Counted from the stretch's first letter, positions 38,385 through 50,682 are shown. The stretch: DNA of 64,000 bases from Pseudomonas sp. S04 (GCF_009834545.1 NZ_CP019427.1:3044001-3108000), one strand, 5' to 3'. Notes: generated from the letters alone by a model not told the origin. Numbers and translations: made by a program.

Positions 38385-40037
38385 GTGACCGTCAATCCGC
38401 TCGAAGATCCGTTCTACTACCTGAATAACTTTCAGCAGGTACTCGCCTGGCTGCAGCAGCGTTATGCCGATGTGCTCAGCCCGCAGGAGCAGGCGTTCAT
38501 TGAGTCTTTCGGCCAATTGCCGCGAGCTTCCCAGGCGCTACTGGTGCGCATGGTGATGCGCAAGGGCGAACACTTTCGCCCGGGCAAGTTGCAGTACCCG
38601 GAAATTGGCGCGACGGCGCTGGCGGTGCAGCCGTTACTGGCGCTGGGCTGGGTCGACGATCAGGCGCCATTGCCTCTGGATGCGTTGTTCGAGGTGCTGC
38701 TCAAGGCCGAGATCCTGGCCTGTTTCGGCACGGCCATCGACCAGCCCAAAGCGAAAAAAACCGCCTGGCTCGATGCCTTGCGTGAGGCATTCCCCCACCC
38801 GCAAACCCTGCGACAGTGGTACCCGGCCCTGGATGATCGGGTCCTGAGCCTGACCATCATGGGCCTGTGCGATCGCCTGCGCTTGATGTTCTTCGGCAAC
38901 CTTTACCAGGACTGGTCGGAGTTCGTGCTGGCGGACCTGGGCATCTACACCTACGAGAAGGTCGAGTTCTGCGCAGAGTCCCGGGGCTTGCGCAGCCGTG
39001 AGGACGTCGAGGCGTTTCTTTACCTGCATGGCTGCCAGCAAGCCTTCGAAGGCGCTGAGGACGTGAGCCAGGTGGTGGCTCGGATTCACGCCCTGGACAG
39101 CGCCAACCCCTGGCTGCAGAGACGCCGCGACAAACTGCTGTTCCTGCTCGGGCAACACTGCGAACGCCTGGCCGACTGGCCGGCAGCGCTGGACATCTAT
39201 CGCCAGTGCCACTATCCGGGTGCCAGGGCGCGCCTGATCCGTGTGCTGGAGCGCTGCGCCGAGTATGCCCTGGCGCTGGAGTTGGCGACCCAGGCCGAGC
39301 TCGCGCCGCAAAGTGCCGCCGAGCAGCAGCAAGTGCTGCGGATGCTGCCGCGCTTGCGGCGCAAACTTGGCGGGCCGCCGGCGCCACGCCTGAAGCCGCG
39401 GGAAGTCGAGCGCCTGGACCTCAACCTGCTGCGTGTCGACCCGGCGTTGTCGGTGGAGTTTCATGTCCAGGCCCACCTGGATGACCCGGCGGCACCGGTG
39501 CATTACGTTGAAAACAGCCTGATCAACTCATTGTTCGGCTTGCTCTGCTGGCCGGCGATCTTTGCGCCACTGCCCGGGGCGTTCTTCCACCCGTTCCAGC
39601 GCGGGCCGGTGGACCTGCTGAGCGAGGATTTCCATACCCGCCGCGCCGAGTTGTTCCAGGCTTGCCTGGGCGAACTGGACGATGGCCGTTATGCCGCGAC
39701 CATTCGCCAGCGTTTTCACGCCAAGGCGGGTGTGCAATCGCCCTTCGTGTTCTGGGGAGTGTTGACCGAGGAACTGCTGGAACTGGCATTGCTCTGCCTG
39801 CCGCCGGAACACCTCAAGCACTGGTTCGATCGCCTGTTGCAGGACATCAAGGCCAACCGCTCCGGCATGCCCGACCTGATCCAGTTCTGGCCGCAGCAAA
39901 AGACCTACCGGATGATCGAGGTCAAGGGCCCCGGCGATCGCTTGCAGGATAACCAGGTGCGCTGGCTGGAGTTCTGCCATGCCCATCAGATGCCCATCGC
40001 CGTGTGCTACGTGCAGTGGGCGTTACCTTGCGAGTGA
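38385..40037 (+). CDS. FAN1-like structure-specific nuclease (VRR-NUC)
   Basis: A 550-residue protein. The N-terminal half is a helical SAP/TPR-like region (YLNNFQQVLAWLQQRYADVLS, LYLHGCQQAFEG, WPAALDIYRQCHYPGARARL). The VRR-NUC domain at the C-terminus has the PD-(D/E)xK residues Asp497 in GMPDLIQFW, Glu512 and Lys514 in MIEVKGPGDRLQDNQ; the 15- and 2-residue spacings agree with the catalytic set reported for P. aeruginosa FAN1. The enzyme cuts flaps and interstrand crosslinks. Its stop overlaps the start of a helicase gene, so the two probably act together. Confidence 0.92.
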   Translation: MTVNPLEDPFYYLNNFQQVLAWLQQRYADVLSPQEQAFIESFGQLPRASQALLVRMVMRKGEHFRPGKLQYPEIGATALAVQPLLALGWVDDQAPLPLDALFEVLLKAEILACFGTAIDQPKAKKTAWLDALREAFPHPQTLRQWYPALDDRVLSLTIMGLCDRLRLMFFGNLYQDWSEFVLADLGIYTYEKVEFCAESRGLRSREDVEAFLYLHGCQQAFEGAEDVSQVVARIHALDSANPWLQRRRDKLLFLLGQHCERLADWPAALDIYRQCHYPGARARLIRVLERCAEYALALELATQAELAPQSAAEQQQVLRMLPRLRRKLGGPPAPRLKPREVERLDLNLLRVDPALSVEFHVQAHLDDPAAPVHYVENSLINSLFGLLCWPAIFAPLPGAFFHPFQRGPVDLLSEDFHTRRAELFQACLGELDDGRYAATIRQRFHAKAGVQSPFVFWGVLTEELLELALLCLPPEHLKHWFDRLLQDIKANRSGMPDLIQFWPQQKTYRMIEVKGPGDRLQDNQVRWLEFCHAHQMPIAVCYVQWALPCE

Positions 40038-42298
40038 GCTACAGCATCGCGGTGCGTGCCCTGTGTGAGTTCACCGCCAAGTGCGGCGACCTCGACCTGC
40101 GCTTCACCCCATCGCCCACGGCGCTGGAGGGCATCGTCGGGCATCGCACCGTGGCATCGCGGCGCAGTCCGGGCTACCAGAACGAAGTGGCGGTGCAAGG
40201 CCAATACCGGCAGTTGACCGTGCGGGGGCGGGCAGACGGTTATGACCCGGCGCAGAACCGCCTGGAAGAAATCAAGACCTACCGCGGCGACCTCGAGCGT
40301 ATGCCGGCCAACCACCGGCAACTGCATTGGGCCCAGGCGAAAATCTACGGCTGGTTACTGTGCCAGCAACTGCACCTGGCCGAGATCAACCTGGCGCTGG
40401 TGTATTTCGACATCGTCAGTGAGCAGGAGACCAGCCTGGTGTCAGCCTGCAGCGCGCTTGAGCTGGAGACCTTTTTCAACCAGCAGTGCGGGTTGTTCCT
40501 GGCCTGGGCCGAGCAGGAACTGGCTCATCGCGAGGCGCGCAATCAGGCCGCACAGGCCCTGCGGTTTCCCCACCCGGACTTTCGTCCCGGCCAGCGTCAC
40601 CTGGCGGAATCGGTGTTCAAGGCGGTCAGCACCGGCCGCTGCCTGATGGCCCAGGCTACCACCGGCATCGGCAAGACCCTCGGCACGCTGTTCCCGATGC
40701 TCAAGGCCCTGGCGCCGCAGAAGCTCGACAAGGTGCTGTTTCTCACCGCCAAGACTCCAGGCCGCAAACTGGCGCTGGATGCCGCACAGGTACTGGTCGA
40801 CAGCGCACCGGGGTTGCCCTTGCGAGTGCTGGAAATGGTCGCCCGGGACAAGGCCTGCGAGCACCTGGACAAGGCCTGCCACGGCGAGTCCTGCCCGTTG
40901 GCCAAGGGTTTTTATGATCGCTTGCCGGCAGCGCGCCAGGCAGCCAGCCAATTGACCCTGCTTGATCAGGCGGCGCTGCGCCAGATCGCCCGGGAGCACC
41001 AGGTGTGTCCCTACTACCTGAGCCAGGAAATGGCGCGCTGGGCCGACCTGGTGGTCGCCGACTACAACTACTACTTTGATTTCAGCGCGCTGCTGTTCGG
41101 TCTGGCCCAGGCCAACCAGTGGCAACTGGCGGTATTGGTGGACGAGGCCCACAATCTGGTGGAGCGCGGGCGCCAGATGTACAGCGCCAGCCTGGACCAG
41201 TTCAGCTTCAACAGCATGCGCAAGATCGCCCCCCAGGTCCTGAAGAAAAGCCTGCAGCGGGTCAACCGTGAATGGAACGCGCTGCACAAGGAGCAGGCCA
41301 GCCCTTACCAGGCCTATGCCAACGCGCCGGACAAACTGTTGCAGGCGCTGGCGCTGTGCACCGCGGCCATCGGCGACTACCTCAACGACCACCCGCAAGG
41401 GCTGGACGCCGAGGTGCAGCGTTTCTATTTCGATGCGTTGCAGTTCTGCCGGGTCGCGGAGCTGTTCGACCAGCACTTCGTGTTCGACATCAGCAAGCGC
41501 CAGTCCAGCGGCCAGCGCAGCCTGGCGCTGCTGTGCCTGCGCAACGTGGTGCCGGCCGGCTTTATTCGCCCCAGGCTGACCGCGGCGCGCAGTGTGGTGA
41601 TGTTCTCCGCGACCCTCAGCCCGCAGCGCTATTACCGCGACCTGCTGGGGCTGCCGCCGGCGACGGTGTGGATCGACGTCGAGTCGCCATTTCATGCCGA
41701 CCAGCTCCAGGTGCAGATCGTCAGCCAGATCTCCACTCGTTTTGTCCATCGCCAGGCCTCCCTGGCCCCCATCGTCGAGTTGATGGCGCGCCAGTTCAGC
41801 GCACGCCCCGGCAACTACCTGGCGTTTTTCAGCAGCTTCGATTACCTGCAACAGGTGGCCCAACTGTTTGCCCACAGTCACCCGCACATCCAGCAATGGT
41901 CGCAGTCCCGGGGCATGGACGAAAGCAGCCGCCAGGCGTTTCTCGAACAGTTCACTGCGCAGAGCCAGGGCGTTGGTTTTGCGGTACTCGGCGGGGCATT
42001 TGGCGAGGGCATCGACTTGCCCGGGGCACGGCTGATTGGCGCCTTCATCGCCACCCTCGGGCTGGCGCAACTGAACCCGGTCAACGAGCAGTTGAAGCAG
42101 CGGATGGCGGCGATTTTCGGCGATGGTTATGACTACACCTACCTGTTTCCCGGCGTGCAAAAAGTCGTACAGGCCGCCGGCCGGGTGATTCGCACCCAGC
42201 AGGATCAAGGGTTGGTGATGTTGATCGACGATCGATTCGCCGAGCCCAAGGTCCAGCAGTTGCTGCCACGCTGGTGGTCCGTCAGCAGCCGTGCGTAA
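40034..42298 (+). CDS. Nuclease-helicase of the DinG/XPD type with Fe-S cysteines
   Basis: A 754-residue protein from GTG 40034, which overlaps the FAN1 stop (GTGA). N-terminal residues about 60-85 carry PD-(D/E)xK-like residues (GRADGYD, then LEEIKTYRGD with Glu79 and Lys81). The helicase has Walker A ATTGIGKT (208-215), Fe-S cluster cysteines Cys275, Cys282, Cys287 and Cys325, DEAH box (370-373) and a C-terminal motif VQAAGRVIRTQQDQG. It is thus a superfamily 2 5'-3' helicase like XPD/DinG fused to a nuclease domain. No clear ribosome binding site precedes the GTG, in line with translational coupling. Confidence 0.88.
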   Translation: MSYSIAVRALCEFTAKCGDLDLRFTPSPTALEGIVGHRTVASRRSPGYQNEVAVQGQYRQLTVRGRADGYDPAQNRLEEIKTYRGDLERMPANHRQLHWAQAKIYGWLLCQQLHLAEINLALVYFDIVSEQETSLVSACSALELETFFNQQCGLFLAWAEQELAHREARNQAAQALRFPHPDFRPGQRHLAESVFKAVSTGRCLMAQATTGIGKTLGTLFPMLKALAPQKLDKVLFLTAKTPGRKLALDAAQVLVDSAPGLPLRVLEMVARDKACEHLDKACHGESCPLAKGFYDRLPAARQAASQLTLLDQAALRQIAREHQVCPYYLSQEMARWADLVVADYNYYFDFSALLFGLAQANQWQLAVLVDEAHNLVERGRQMYSASLDQFSFNSMRKIAPQVLKKSLQRVNREWNALHKEQASPYQAYANAPDKLLQALALCTAAIGDYLNDHPQGLDAEVQRFYFDALQFCRVAELFDQHFVFDISKRQSSGQRSLALLCLRNVVPAGFIRPRLTAARSVVMFSATLSPQRYYRDLLGLPPATVWIDVESPFHADQLQVQIVSQISTRFVHRQASLAPIVELMARQFSARPGNYLAFFSSFDYLQQVAQLFAHSHPHIQQWSQSRGMDESSRQAFLEQFTAQSQGVGFAVLGGAFGEGIDLPGARLIGAFIATLGLAQLNPVNEQLKQRMAAIFGDGYDYTYLFPGVQKVVQAAGRVIRTQQDQGLVMLIDDRFAEPKVQQLLPRWWSVSSRA

Positions 42299-42309
42299 GC
42301 TCGATGCCG

Positions 42310-42801
42310 TCAGGGGATGCGGAACTTGAACAAGGTGCAGGGGTAACCGTCCACCGGCAACCGGTGTTGGCTCAGTTCGCTTGCACCCAGCGCTGGGATG
42401 ACCTTGGCCCAGAACGCCTTGGCCGCGAGGTTGGCGTCCAGGTGGAAAACCTGCCAGCAGCCGGGAAACTGCTGCAGCAGGGCGTCTACCACATGGCGGC
42501 CAACGCCCTGGCCACGGTATCGACGGCTGACGAATAGATAGCTGATATTGAACGTCACCCCGGCCAGGTGTGCCGTATCGTCCACCGTGACAAAACCGGC
42601 CAATGCGCCATCCACCCGGATCAGGAAGGGCTGGGTGGCGGGCTTGCGCCAATAGTCGGGCGGCAGTTGCACAGTGAACAGGCCGCGCTCGGCGAGGCTC
42701 AGCGGCAGCCATTCACTGAAGTCATAGAGGTAGAACTGCATCAGGTTCTCGATGCAGTCCAGCTCATCGCGCTGAGCGCGCAGCAGTTCGATGCCGGGCA
42801 T
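42310..42801 (-). CDS. GNAT-family N-acetyltransferase
   Basis: A 163-residue acetyltransferase with the acetyl-CoA loop SRRYRGQGVGRHVVDALLQ and a C-terminal FHLDANLAAKAFWAKV segment. Substrate is not predictable. It converges with the helicase gene (11 bp gap). Confidence 0.85.
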   Translation of the reverse strand: MPGIELLRAQRDELDCIENLMQFYLYDFSEWLPLSLAERGLFTVQLPPDYWRKPATQPFLIRVDGALAGFVTVDDTAHLAGVTFNISYLFVSRRYRGQGVGRHVVDALLQQFPGCWQVFHLDANLAAKAFWAKVIPALGASELSQHRLPVDGYPCTLFKFRIP

Positions 42802-42828
42802 GGGGTAGGGTCCTCAAACAAACCACAC

Positions 42829-42941
42829 TGTAGGAGCGAGCTTGCTCGCGATGGACGTCAACGATGACGCGTTTCTCCTGATTAAACACGGCGCTCTCGG
42901 GTTTTTCGCGAGCAAGCCGCAAGCGGGCGCTCGCTCCTACA
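42829..42941. repeat. REPIN
   Basis: Inverted REP pair (TGTAGGAGCGAGCTTGCTCGCGAT ... TTTTCGCGAGCAAGCCGCAAGCGGGCGCTCGCTCCTACA) between the GNAT and FAD oxidase genes. Confidence 0.9.
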
Positions 42942-42980
42942 AATTTTGCTGGCAGGACAAAAGGTTCATTGCCCAGCCCA

Positions 42981-45535
<2,555 letters not shown>

Positions 45536-46894
45536 TCAGACGCTCAGCAGCAGGAACTCGCGTTCCCAGGAGCTGATCACGCGCTTGAAGTTTTCATGTT
45601 CGGCGCGTTTCACCGCGACGTAGCCGCGCACGAACTTGCTGCCCAGGTAGCTTTCAATGGTCGGGCAGTTCTCCATGTGCGCCAGGGCGTCTTCGATGGT
45701 GATCGGCAGGCGCAGGTTGCGTCGTTCGTAGGCCCGGCCCTCGACGCCGGCGCTCGGTTCGACTCGTTCGACCATGCCCAGGTAACCGCACAACAGGCTG
45801 GCCGCGATCGCCAGGTAGGGGTTGGCATCGGCGCCGGGCAAGCGGTTTTCCACGCGCATCGCGTCCGGGCTCGAGGTCGGCACCCGCAGGCCGACGGTGC
45901 GGTTTTCCACGCCCCATTCGACGTTCACCGGCGCCGAGGTGTCCGGCAGGAAGCGCCGGAACGAGTTGACGTTGGGGGCGAACATCGGCAACAGCTTGGG
46001 AATGTACTTCTGCAGGCCGCCGATATGGTGCAGGAACAGTTCGCTCATGCTCCCGTCTTCATTGGCGAAGATTGGCTTGCCGGTGGCGATCTCGACCACG
46101 CTCTGGTGCAGGTGCATGGCGCTGCCTGGCTCATCGCCGATCGGCTTGGCCATGAAGGTGGCGGTGACGTTGTGCTTGAGCGCCGCTTCGCGCAGGGTGC
46201 GCTTGAACACGGTGATCTGGTCGGCCAGGTCCAGTGCGTCGCCATGCCGGAAGTTGATTTCCATCTGCGCCGGGCCGTCTTCATGGATCAGCGTGTCGAG
46301 GTCCAGGCCCTGGGCTTCGCACCAGTCGTAGACATCTTCGAACAGTGGATCAAATTCGTTGGCGGCATCGATGGAAAACGACTGCCGACCGCTTTCGGCA
46401 CGGCCCGAACGGCCCAGTGGCGCCTTGAGTGGCAAGTCTGGGTCTTCGCAGCGTTGGGTCAGGTAGAACTCCATTTCCGGGGCCACGATCGGCTTCCAGC
46501 CTTTGTCGGTGTACAGCTGCAGGACTTTCTTGAGCACGTTGCGCGGCGACAGTTCGATCGGGTTGCCGAACTTGTCGAAGGTGTCGTGGATCACGATCGC
46601 AGTGGGCTCGATGGCCCATGGAATCACGTACACCGCGTCGGACACCGGCTTGCACACCATGTCGATGTCGGCCGGGTCGAGCAGGTCGTAGTAGATGTCG
46701 TCGTCGACAAAGTCCCCGGTTACCGTTTGCAACAGCACACTTTCCGGCAGGCGCATGCCTCGCTCATGCAGGAACTTGTTGGTGGGCGCTATCTTGCCGC
46801 GAGCGATACCGGTCAGGTCAGTGACCACGCATTCGACTTCGGTAATCTTGTGATCTTTCAGCCAGGTGGAGAGCTGATCGAAAGGGGCGTTCAT
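45536..46894 (-). CDS. Glutamine synthetase-like gamma-glutamylpolyamine synthetase
   Basis: A 452-residue enzyme of the PuuA/PauA type. Conserved active-site stretches are present: IVAPEMEFYL, GPAQMEINF, GSAMHLHQS, NRTVGLRVPTSSPDAMRVENRLPGADANPYLA. It should ligate glutamate to putrescine or another amine with ATP, the first step of the gamma-glutamyl polyamine catabolic route. The ATG at 46894 has GAGG five bases upstream. P. aeruginosa has several PauA paralogs, so no symbol is given. Neighbours are PotF-like and oxidase genes downstream and AraC and XRE-cupin regulators upstream. Confidence 0.92.
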   Translation of the reverse strand: MNAPFDQLSTWLKDHKITEVECVVTDLTGIARGKIAPTNKFLHERGMRLPESVLLQTVTGDFVDDDIYYDLLDPADIDMVCKPVSDAVYVIPWAIEPTAIVIHDTFDKFGNPIELSPRNVLKKVLQLYTDKGWKPIVAPEMEFYLTQRCEDPDLPLKAPLGRSGRAESGRQSFSIDAANEFDPLFEDVYDWCEAQGLDLDTLIHEDGPAQMEINFRHGDALDLADQITVFKRTLREAALKHNVTATFMAKPIGDEPGSAMHLHQSVVEIATGKPIFANEDGSMSELFLHHIGGLQKYIPKLLPMFAPNVNSFRRFLPDTSAPVNVEWGVENRTVGLRVPTSSPDAMRVENRLPGADANPYLAIAASLLCGYLGMVERVEPSAGVEGRAYERRNLRLPITIEDALAHMENCPTIESYLGSKFVRGYVAVKRAEHENFKRVISSWEREFLLLSV

Positions 46895-47057
46895 AAAGAC
46901 CTCGTTATTGGTTTTATCCGCGCCAGAGTCAGGCTTGCTGTGCACAGAGACTTCCCCTGTAGCGCGTTGACGACTATCTTGGGCCAGCGTTACGGTTCCA
47001 TCTATCCACTTTCAGCAGCCATCAAGCGCACCAAAAGAGTGCGCGCGGATCTCCCCC

Positions 47058-47990
47058 ATGACAGCGCCAAATCCCTTGCATGTGCAGGCTTTCAACACCG
47101 CAGACGTCGCCGACCAGATACGCGCGACCCCTGGGTGGGTGCAGCACTACCAGCAGATGTCGCCCGGGCACTTCGCCGGCCTGGTGCGCTATCTGGACTT
47201 GCAGGGGGTAGAGATTTACGAGGAATGCATGAACACCCGGGTCGAGCAGAATTTCAGCGCGCCACCGGGGGCCTTGGCGTTCTGTTTCGACCGCAGCGAC
47301 AACGCGCTCTACGTGCTCAACGGCGAAAGCCGCAATATCTGGATCACCCCGGAGAATTACCAGGAAGTGGCCGTGGTCTTCGGTCCGCAGTTCCTGCAGC
47401 GCCATGGCGTTAGCATCGAACGCCTGGAAGGCCTGTTCATGGCGCCGCTCAACTCGCAGCAGAACGCGCTGTTCAGCCGCTGGCTCAGCGGCACGCTGAC
47501 CCGGCTGTCCGAAGCCATCGACCCGCCAAGCCGGGAAGCCCTGACCCAGCAACTGCTGGACGACTGCCTGTTCATCCTCGACAACGCCTGCGTCTGCCTC
47601 GACCAGGGTGCATTGCAGCGCCGGGCAGGGGAGCGGGTGCTCATGAAACGAGTGGGCGAGTGGGCAGCCGATACCCCGGAAGAACAGCTCAATCTGCTGC
47701 AGTTGTCCCAGGTCGCCGGGGTTTCCCTGCGCCAGTTGCAACACGCCTTCAAGACCTACACCGGCATGGCTCCAACCCAATGGCTGCGCCTGCGCCGCCT
47801 CAACAGCGCCCGCCGCGAACTGCTCGGCAGCCACCCCGGCCAGACCACCGTGGCCGAAGTGGCAATGCACTGGTCATTCTGGCACCTGGGACGTTTTTCC
47901 AGCAGCTACCGGGCACTGTTCAAGGAACTGCCGAGCGACACCCTCAAGCGTGCGGGGGCTACAGCAACCAGTGGGCGCGTGCGGCGTTAA
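47058..47990 (+). CDS. AraC-family regulator
   Basis: A 310-residue regulator with a long N-terminal ligand-type domain (LQGVEIYEECMNTRVEQNFSA, LNGESRNIWITPENYQEV) and a C-terminal AraC helix-turn-helix pair (LLQLSQVAGVSLRQLQHAFKTYTGMAPTQWLRLRRL, TVAEVAMHWSFWHLGRFSSSYRALF). It is divergent from the glutamine synthetase-like gene and likely regulates it. Its stop codon overlaps that of the convergent XRE-cupin gene within TTAA. Confidence 0.88.
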   Translation: MTAPNPLHVQAFNTADVADQIRATPGWVQHYQQMSPGHFAGLVRYLDLQGVEIYEECMNTRVEQNFSAPPGALAFCFDRSDNALYVLNGESRNIWITPENYQEVAVVFGPQFLQRHGVSIERLEGLFMAPLNSQQNALFSRWLSGTLTRLSEAIDPPSREALTQQLLDDCLFILDNACVCLDQGALQRRAGERVLMKRVGEWAADTPEEQLNLLQLSQVAGVSLRQLQHAFKTYTGMAPTQWLRLRRLNSARRELLGSHPGQTTVAEVAMHWSFWHLGRFSSSYRALFKELPSDTLKRAGATATSGRVRR

Positions 47991-48583
47991 AACGTCGGCG
48001 GAGTAATCACCCAGATCACCACCGCATCCACTTCGCCAGGGTTGCCGTAGCGGTGTGGTTCCTGGCTGGAGAAGCTGAAGCTGTCGCCTTCGCTGAGCTG
48101 GAAATGCCGATCGCCGACCCACAGCTCGAAGCTGCCGCACAGCAGGTAGCCAGCTTCTTCGCCGTCGTGGCTGTAGCTTTGCTGGCTGTAGGTGCCGGGA
48201 GGGAAGCGCGAGTGGAGCATTTCCAGTTGGCGGTTGGGTTGGGGGGTGAGCAGGTGGTCGACGATGCCGTCTTCGTAGTGCACGCTCAGGCGGCTGTTCT
48301 TGCGCACCACCACGCCCTGGTCTTCGGGGGCCGTGGGCACTTCGCTGGCGAAGAACCACTGGATGGTCACGCCCAGGCTACGGGCGATGTTGAACAGCGC
48401 CGGGATCGACGGGTAGGCGAGGTTGCGTTCCAGTTGGCTGATGTAACCGGCGGTCAACTCACTCAACTGCGCCAGCTGCGCCAGGGTCATGCCCCGGCGT
48501 TTGCGCAGGCCGCGAATCCGCGTGCCGAGGAAATGCGGCGCAGCGCTGCCGATGTCGGGCGCAGGCGTGTTGCTGTTGCTCAT
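47987..48583 (-). CDS. XRE-cupin regulator (PuuR/PauR-like)
   Basis: A 198-residue protein with an XRE helix-turn-helix (residues about 15-70: RGMTLAQLAQLSELTAGYISQLERNLAYPSIPALFNIA) and a C-terminal cupin (YSHDGEEAGYLLCGSFELWVG, SEGDSFSFSSQEPHRYGNPG). PuuR in E. coli and PauR in P. aeruginosa repress polyamine-catabolism genes and respond to amines. Start at 48583. It is preceded by a REP sequence and then the OYE-type gene on the same strand. Confidence 0.88.
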   Translation of the reverse strand: MSNSNTPAPDIGSAAPHFLGTRIRGLRKRRGMTLAQLAQLSELTAGYISQLERNLAYPSIPALFNIARSLGVTIQWFFASEVPTAPEDQGVVVRKNSRLSVHYEDGIVDHLLTPQPNRQLEMLHSRFPPGTYSQQSYSHDGEEAGYLLCGSFELWVGDRHFQLSEGDSFSFSSQEPHRYGNPGEVDAVVIWVITPPTF

Positions 48584-48621
48584 GGCGAATTCCAGACCGG
48601 GAGGGGCTTGAGCGCGGGCCG

Positions 48622-48662
48622 TGTAGGAGCGAGCAAGCCGCAAGCGGGCACTCGCTCCTACA
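48622..48662. repeat. REP-type palindrome
   Basis: TGTAGGAGCGAGCAAGCCGCAAGCGGGCACTCGCTCCTACA, a single REP upstream of the XRE-cupin gene, in the gap to the OYE-type gene. Confidence 0.85.
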
Positions 48663-48720
48663 GTTAAAAGCGGGAATTTGCGCCCAAGCCAAAACCTAAA
48701 GTCCCGGAGTATAAACAGGC

Positions 48721-50682
48721 TTAAAGCTCCCAGGCGACTTTCAGGCCTTCGTAGATGGCTTCTTCGGCGGTGCGCGGTGCCAGGCAGTCGCCGATCCGGC
48801 GAAACTCCACTAGCCCTTGCAGTTCGGCACCTAGGGTATCCACCGGTTGGTGGCCTTGGCACAACACCAGGGTGTCGATGTTCTCCAGCAGCATTGGCTC
48901 GCCACTGGCGGTGTGTTGCAGGTACACCGTGTTGTCGTCGCAGCCATAGAGCCGGGCATACGGAGTGATCGGGATGCCGAGCTTATGCAGTTCGCCGGCC
49001 AGTTGGTCACGCACGTACAGCGGCAGGTTTTCCCCGCAATGAGTGCCATTGACCGCCAACTGGACCTGATGCCCAGCCCGCACCAGGCGCTCGGCGATAC
49101 CTGGGCCGATCCAGTCGCAGCGCCAGTCCACCACTACCACTGAACGGCCGATCGGCACCTCGTCCTTGAGCACCTGCCAGGCGTCGACCACCTGCAATTC
49201 ACCGCCACGCTCGAAGTTTGGCCAGTAAGGTTCGGCCCCGGTCGCAACGATCACCAGGTCCGGCTGTTCGCGCTCCACCAGTGCCCGGTCGACCCGGGTG
49301 TTGCGCACTACGCGCACCCCGGCCAATTGCATCTCGCGCTGCAGGTTGGTGCTGGCTCCACCGAACTCGGCGCGGCGCGGCAGCAGTTGGGCCAACAGCA
49401 CCTGGCCGCCGAGTTGCGAGCTGGCTTCGTACAGGGTCACCTCGTGCCCGCGCTGGGCGGCCACCGCTGCGGCCTTCATTCCGGCCGGGCCACCGCCGGC
49501 GATCATGATGCGCTTGCGCCGAGTCGCTGGCGCGCGTTGGCGGTAGATCAGTTCGCGCCCGGTTTCCGGGTGCTGGATGCAGGAAATCGGCAATCCCTTG
49601 TGGAAGTGCCCGATGCACGCCTGGTTGCAGGCGATGCACGCGCGCACGTCTTCGGCACGCCCGGCGTCGGTCTTGTTGGGCATTTGCGGGTCGCAGATCA
49701 GCGCCCGGGTCATGCCGCAGACATCGGCCTGGCCCCGGGCCAGGATCAGTTCGGCCTCCTGGGGCTGGTTGATCCGGCCGGTAACGAACAGTGGAATCTT
49801 CAGGCCAGCTTTGAAGGTCCCGGCTTCTTTGGCCAGGTACGCCGCTTCGATGGCCATCGGCGGCACGATGTGCACTGCACCGCCCAGCGAGGCCGAGGTG
49901 CCGGCGACGATGTGCACGTAGTCCAGCTGGGCTTGCAGCGCTTGCACACTGGCCAGGGACTCATCTTCGCTCAAGCCTTCGGGGTCACGCTCGTCCGCGG
50001 AAATCCGCAGGCCGATGATGAACTGCTCATCGGTGCTGGCGCGCACTGCAGCGATCACTTCCCGCAGGAAGCGCAGGCGTTGTTCGAGGTCTCCGTTGTA
50101 GTGATCGGTGCGTCGGTTGACCCGGGGGTTGATGAACTGCGCGGGCAGGTAACCATGGCTGGCGACCACCTCGACCCCGTCGATCCCAGCCTGATGCAGG
50201 CGGCGAGCGGCCGCCGCATAACCGGCGACGATCTCATCGATCATCGCCTGGTCCAGCGCCCGTGGCATCACCCGGAAGCGCTCGTTAGGCACTGCAGAGG
50301 CGGAGTAGGCCACGGCCAGCAGACCGTCGCTGGACTCCATGATTTCCCGCCCCGGGTGGAAAATCTGCGACAGCACCAGGGTGCCATGCTCGTGGCATGT
50401 CCGCGCCAGCTCACGGTAACCCTCGATGCAGGCGTCGTCCGTGGCCATCAGCACATGGGAGGTGTAGCGCGCACTGTCGTGGACCCCGGCCACCTGCAGC
50501 ACGATCAGCCCGACACCGCCTTCGGCGCGTGCCCGGTGATAGGCGATCAGTTGCGCGTTGACCAGGTTGTCGGTCGGCATCGAGGTGTCGTGCCCGCTGG
50601 ACATGATGCGGTTTTTCAGGCGTTTGCCGCGGATCTGCAAGGGCTCGAACAGATGGGCAAAGGCGGGGGACGAGGTCGGCAT
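48721..50682 (-). CDS. OYE/FadH-like FMN-FAD iron-sulfur oxidoreductase
   Basis: A 653-residue enzyme. Residues 1-340 form an FMN TIM barrel (HPGRE, HGYLPAQFINPRVNRRTDHYNG). A 4Fe-4S site follows with Cys349, Cys352, Cys356 and Cys368 (CIACNQACIGHFHKGLPISC). From about residue 388 there is an FAD/NAD(P) domain (IMIAGGGPAGMKAAA). This is the layout of 2,4-dienoyl-CoA reductase, trimethylamine dehydrogenase and N-methyl-amino-acid demethylases. The neighbouring binding protein, class II aldolase and TetR regulator suggest use on a transported small substrate. It is transcribed divergently from the binding protein gene. Confidence 0.88.
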   Translation of the reverse strand: MPTSSPAFAHLFEPLQIRGKRLKNRIMSSGHDTSMPTDNLVNAQLIAYHRARAEGGVGLIVLQVAGVHDSARYTSHVLMATDDACIEGYRELARTCHEHGTLVLSQIFHPGREIMESSDGLLAVAYSASAVPNERFRVMPRALDQAMIDEIVAGYAAAARRLHQAGIDGVEVVASHGYLPAQFINPRVNRRTDHYNGDLEQRLRFLREVIAAVRASTDEQFIIGLRISADERDPEGLSEDESLASVQALQAQLDYVHIVAGTSASLGGAVHIVPPMAIEAAYLAKEAGTFKAGLKIPLFVTGRINQPQEAELILARGQADVCGMTRALICDPQMPNKTDAGRAEDVRACIACNQACIGHFHKGLPISCIQHPETGRELIYRQRAPATRRKRIMIAGGGPAGMKAAAVAAQRGHEVTLYEASSQLGGQVLLAQLLPRRAEFGGASTNLQREMQLAGVRVVRNTRVDRALVEREQPDLVIVATGAEPYWPNFERGGELQVVDAWQVLKDEVPIGRSVVVVDWRCDWIGPGIAERLVRAGHQVQLAVNGTHCGENLPLYVRDQLAGELHKLGIPITPYARLYGCDDNTVYLQHTASGEPMLLENIDTLVLCQGHQPVDTLGAELQGLVEFRRIGDCLAPRTAEEAIYEGLKVAWEL

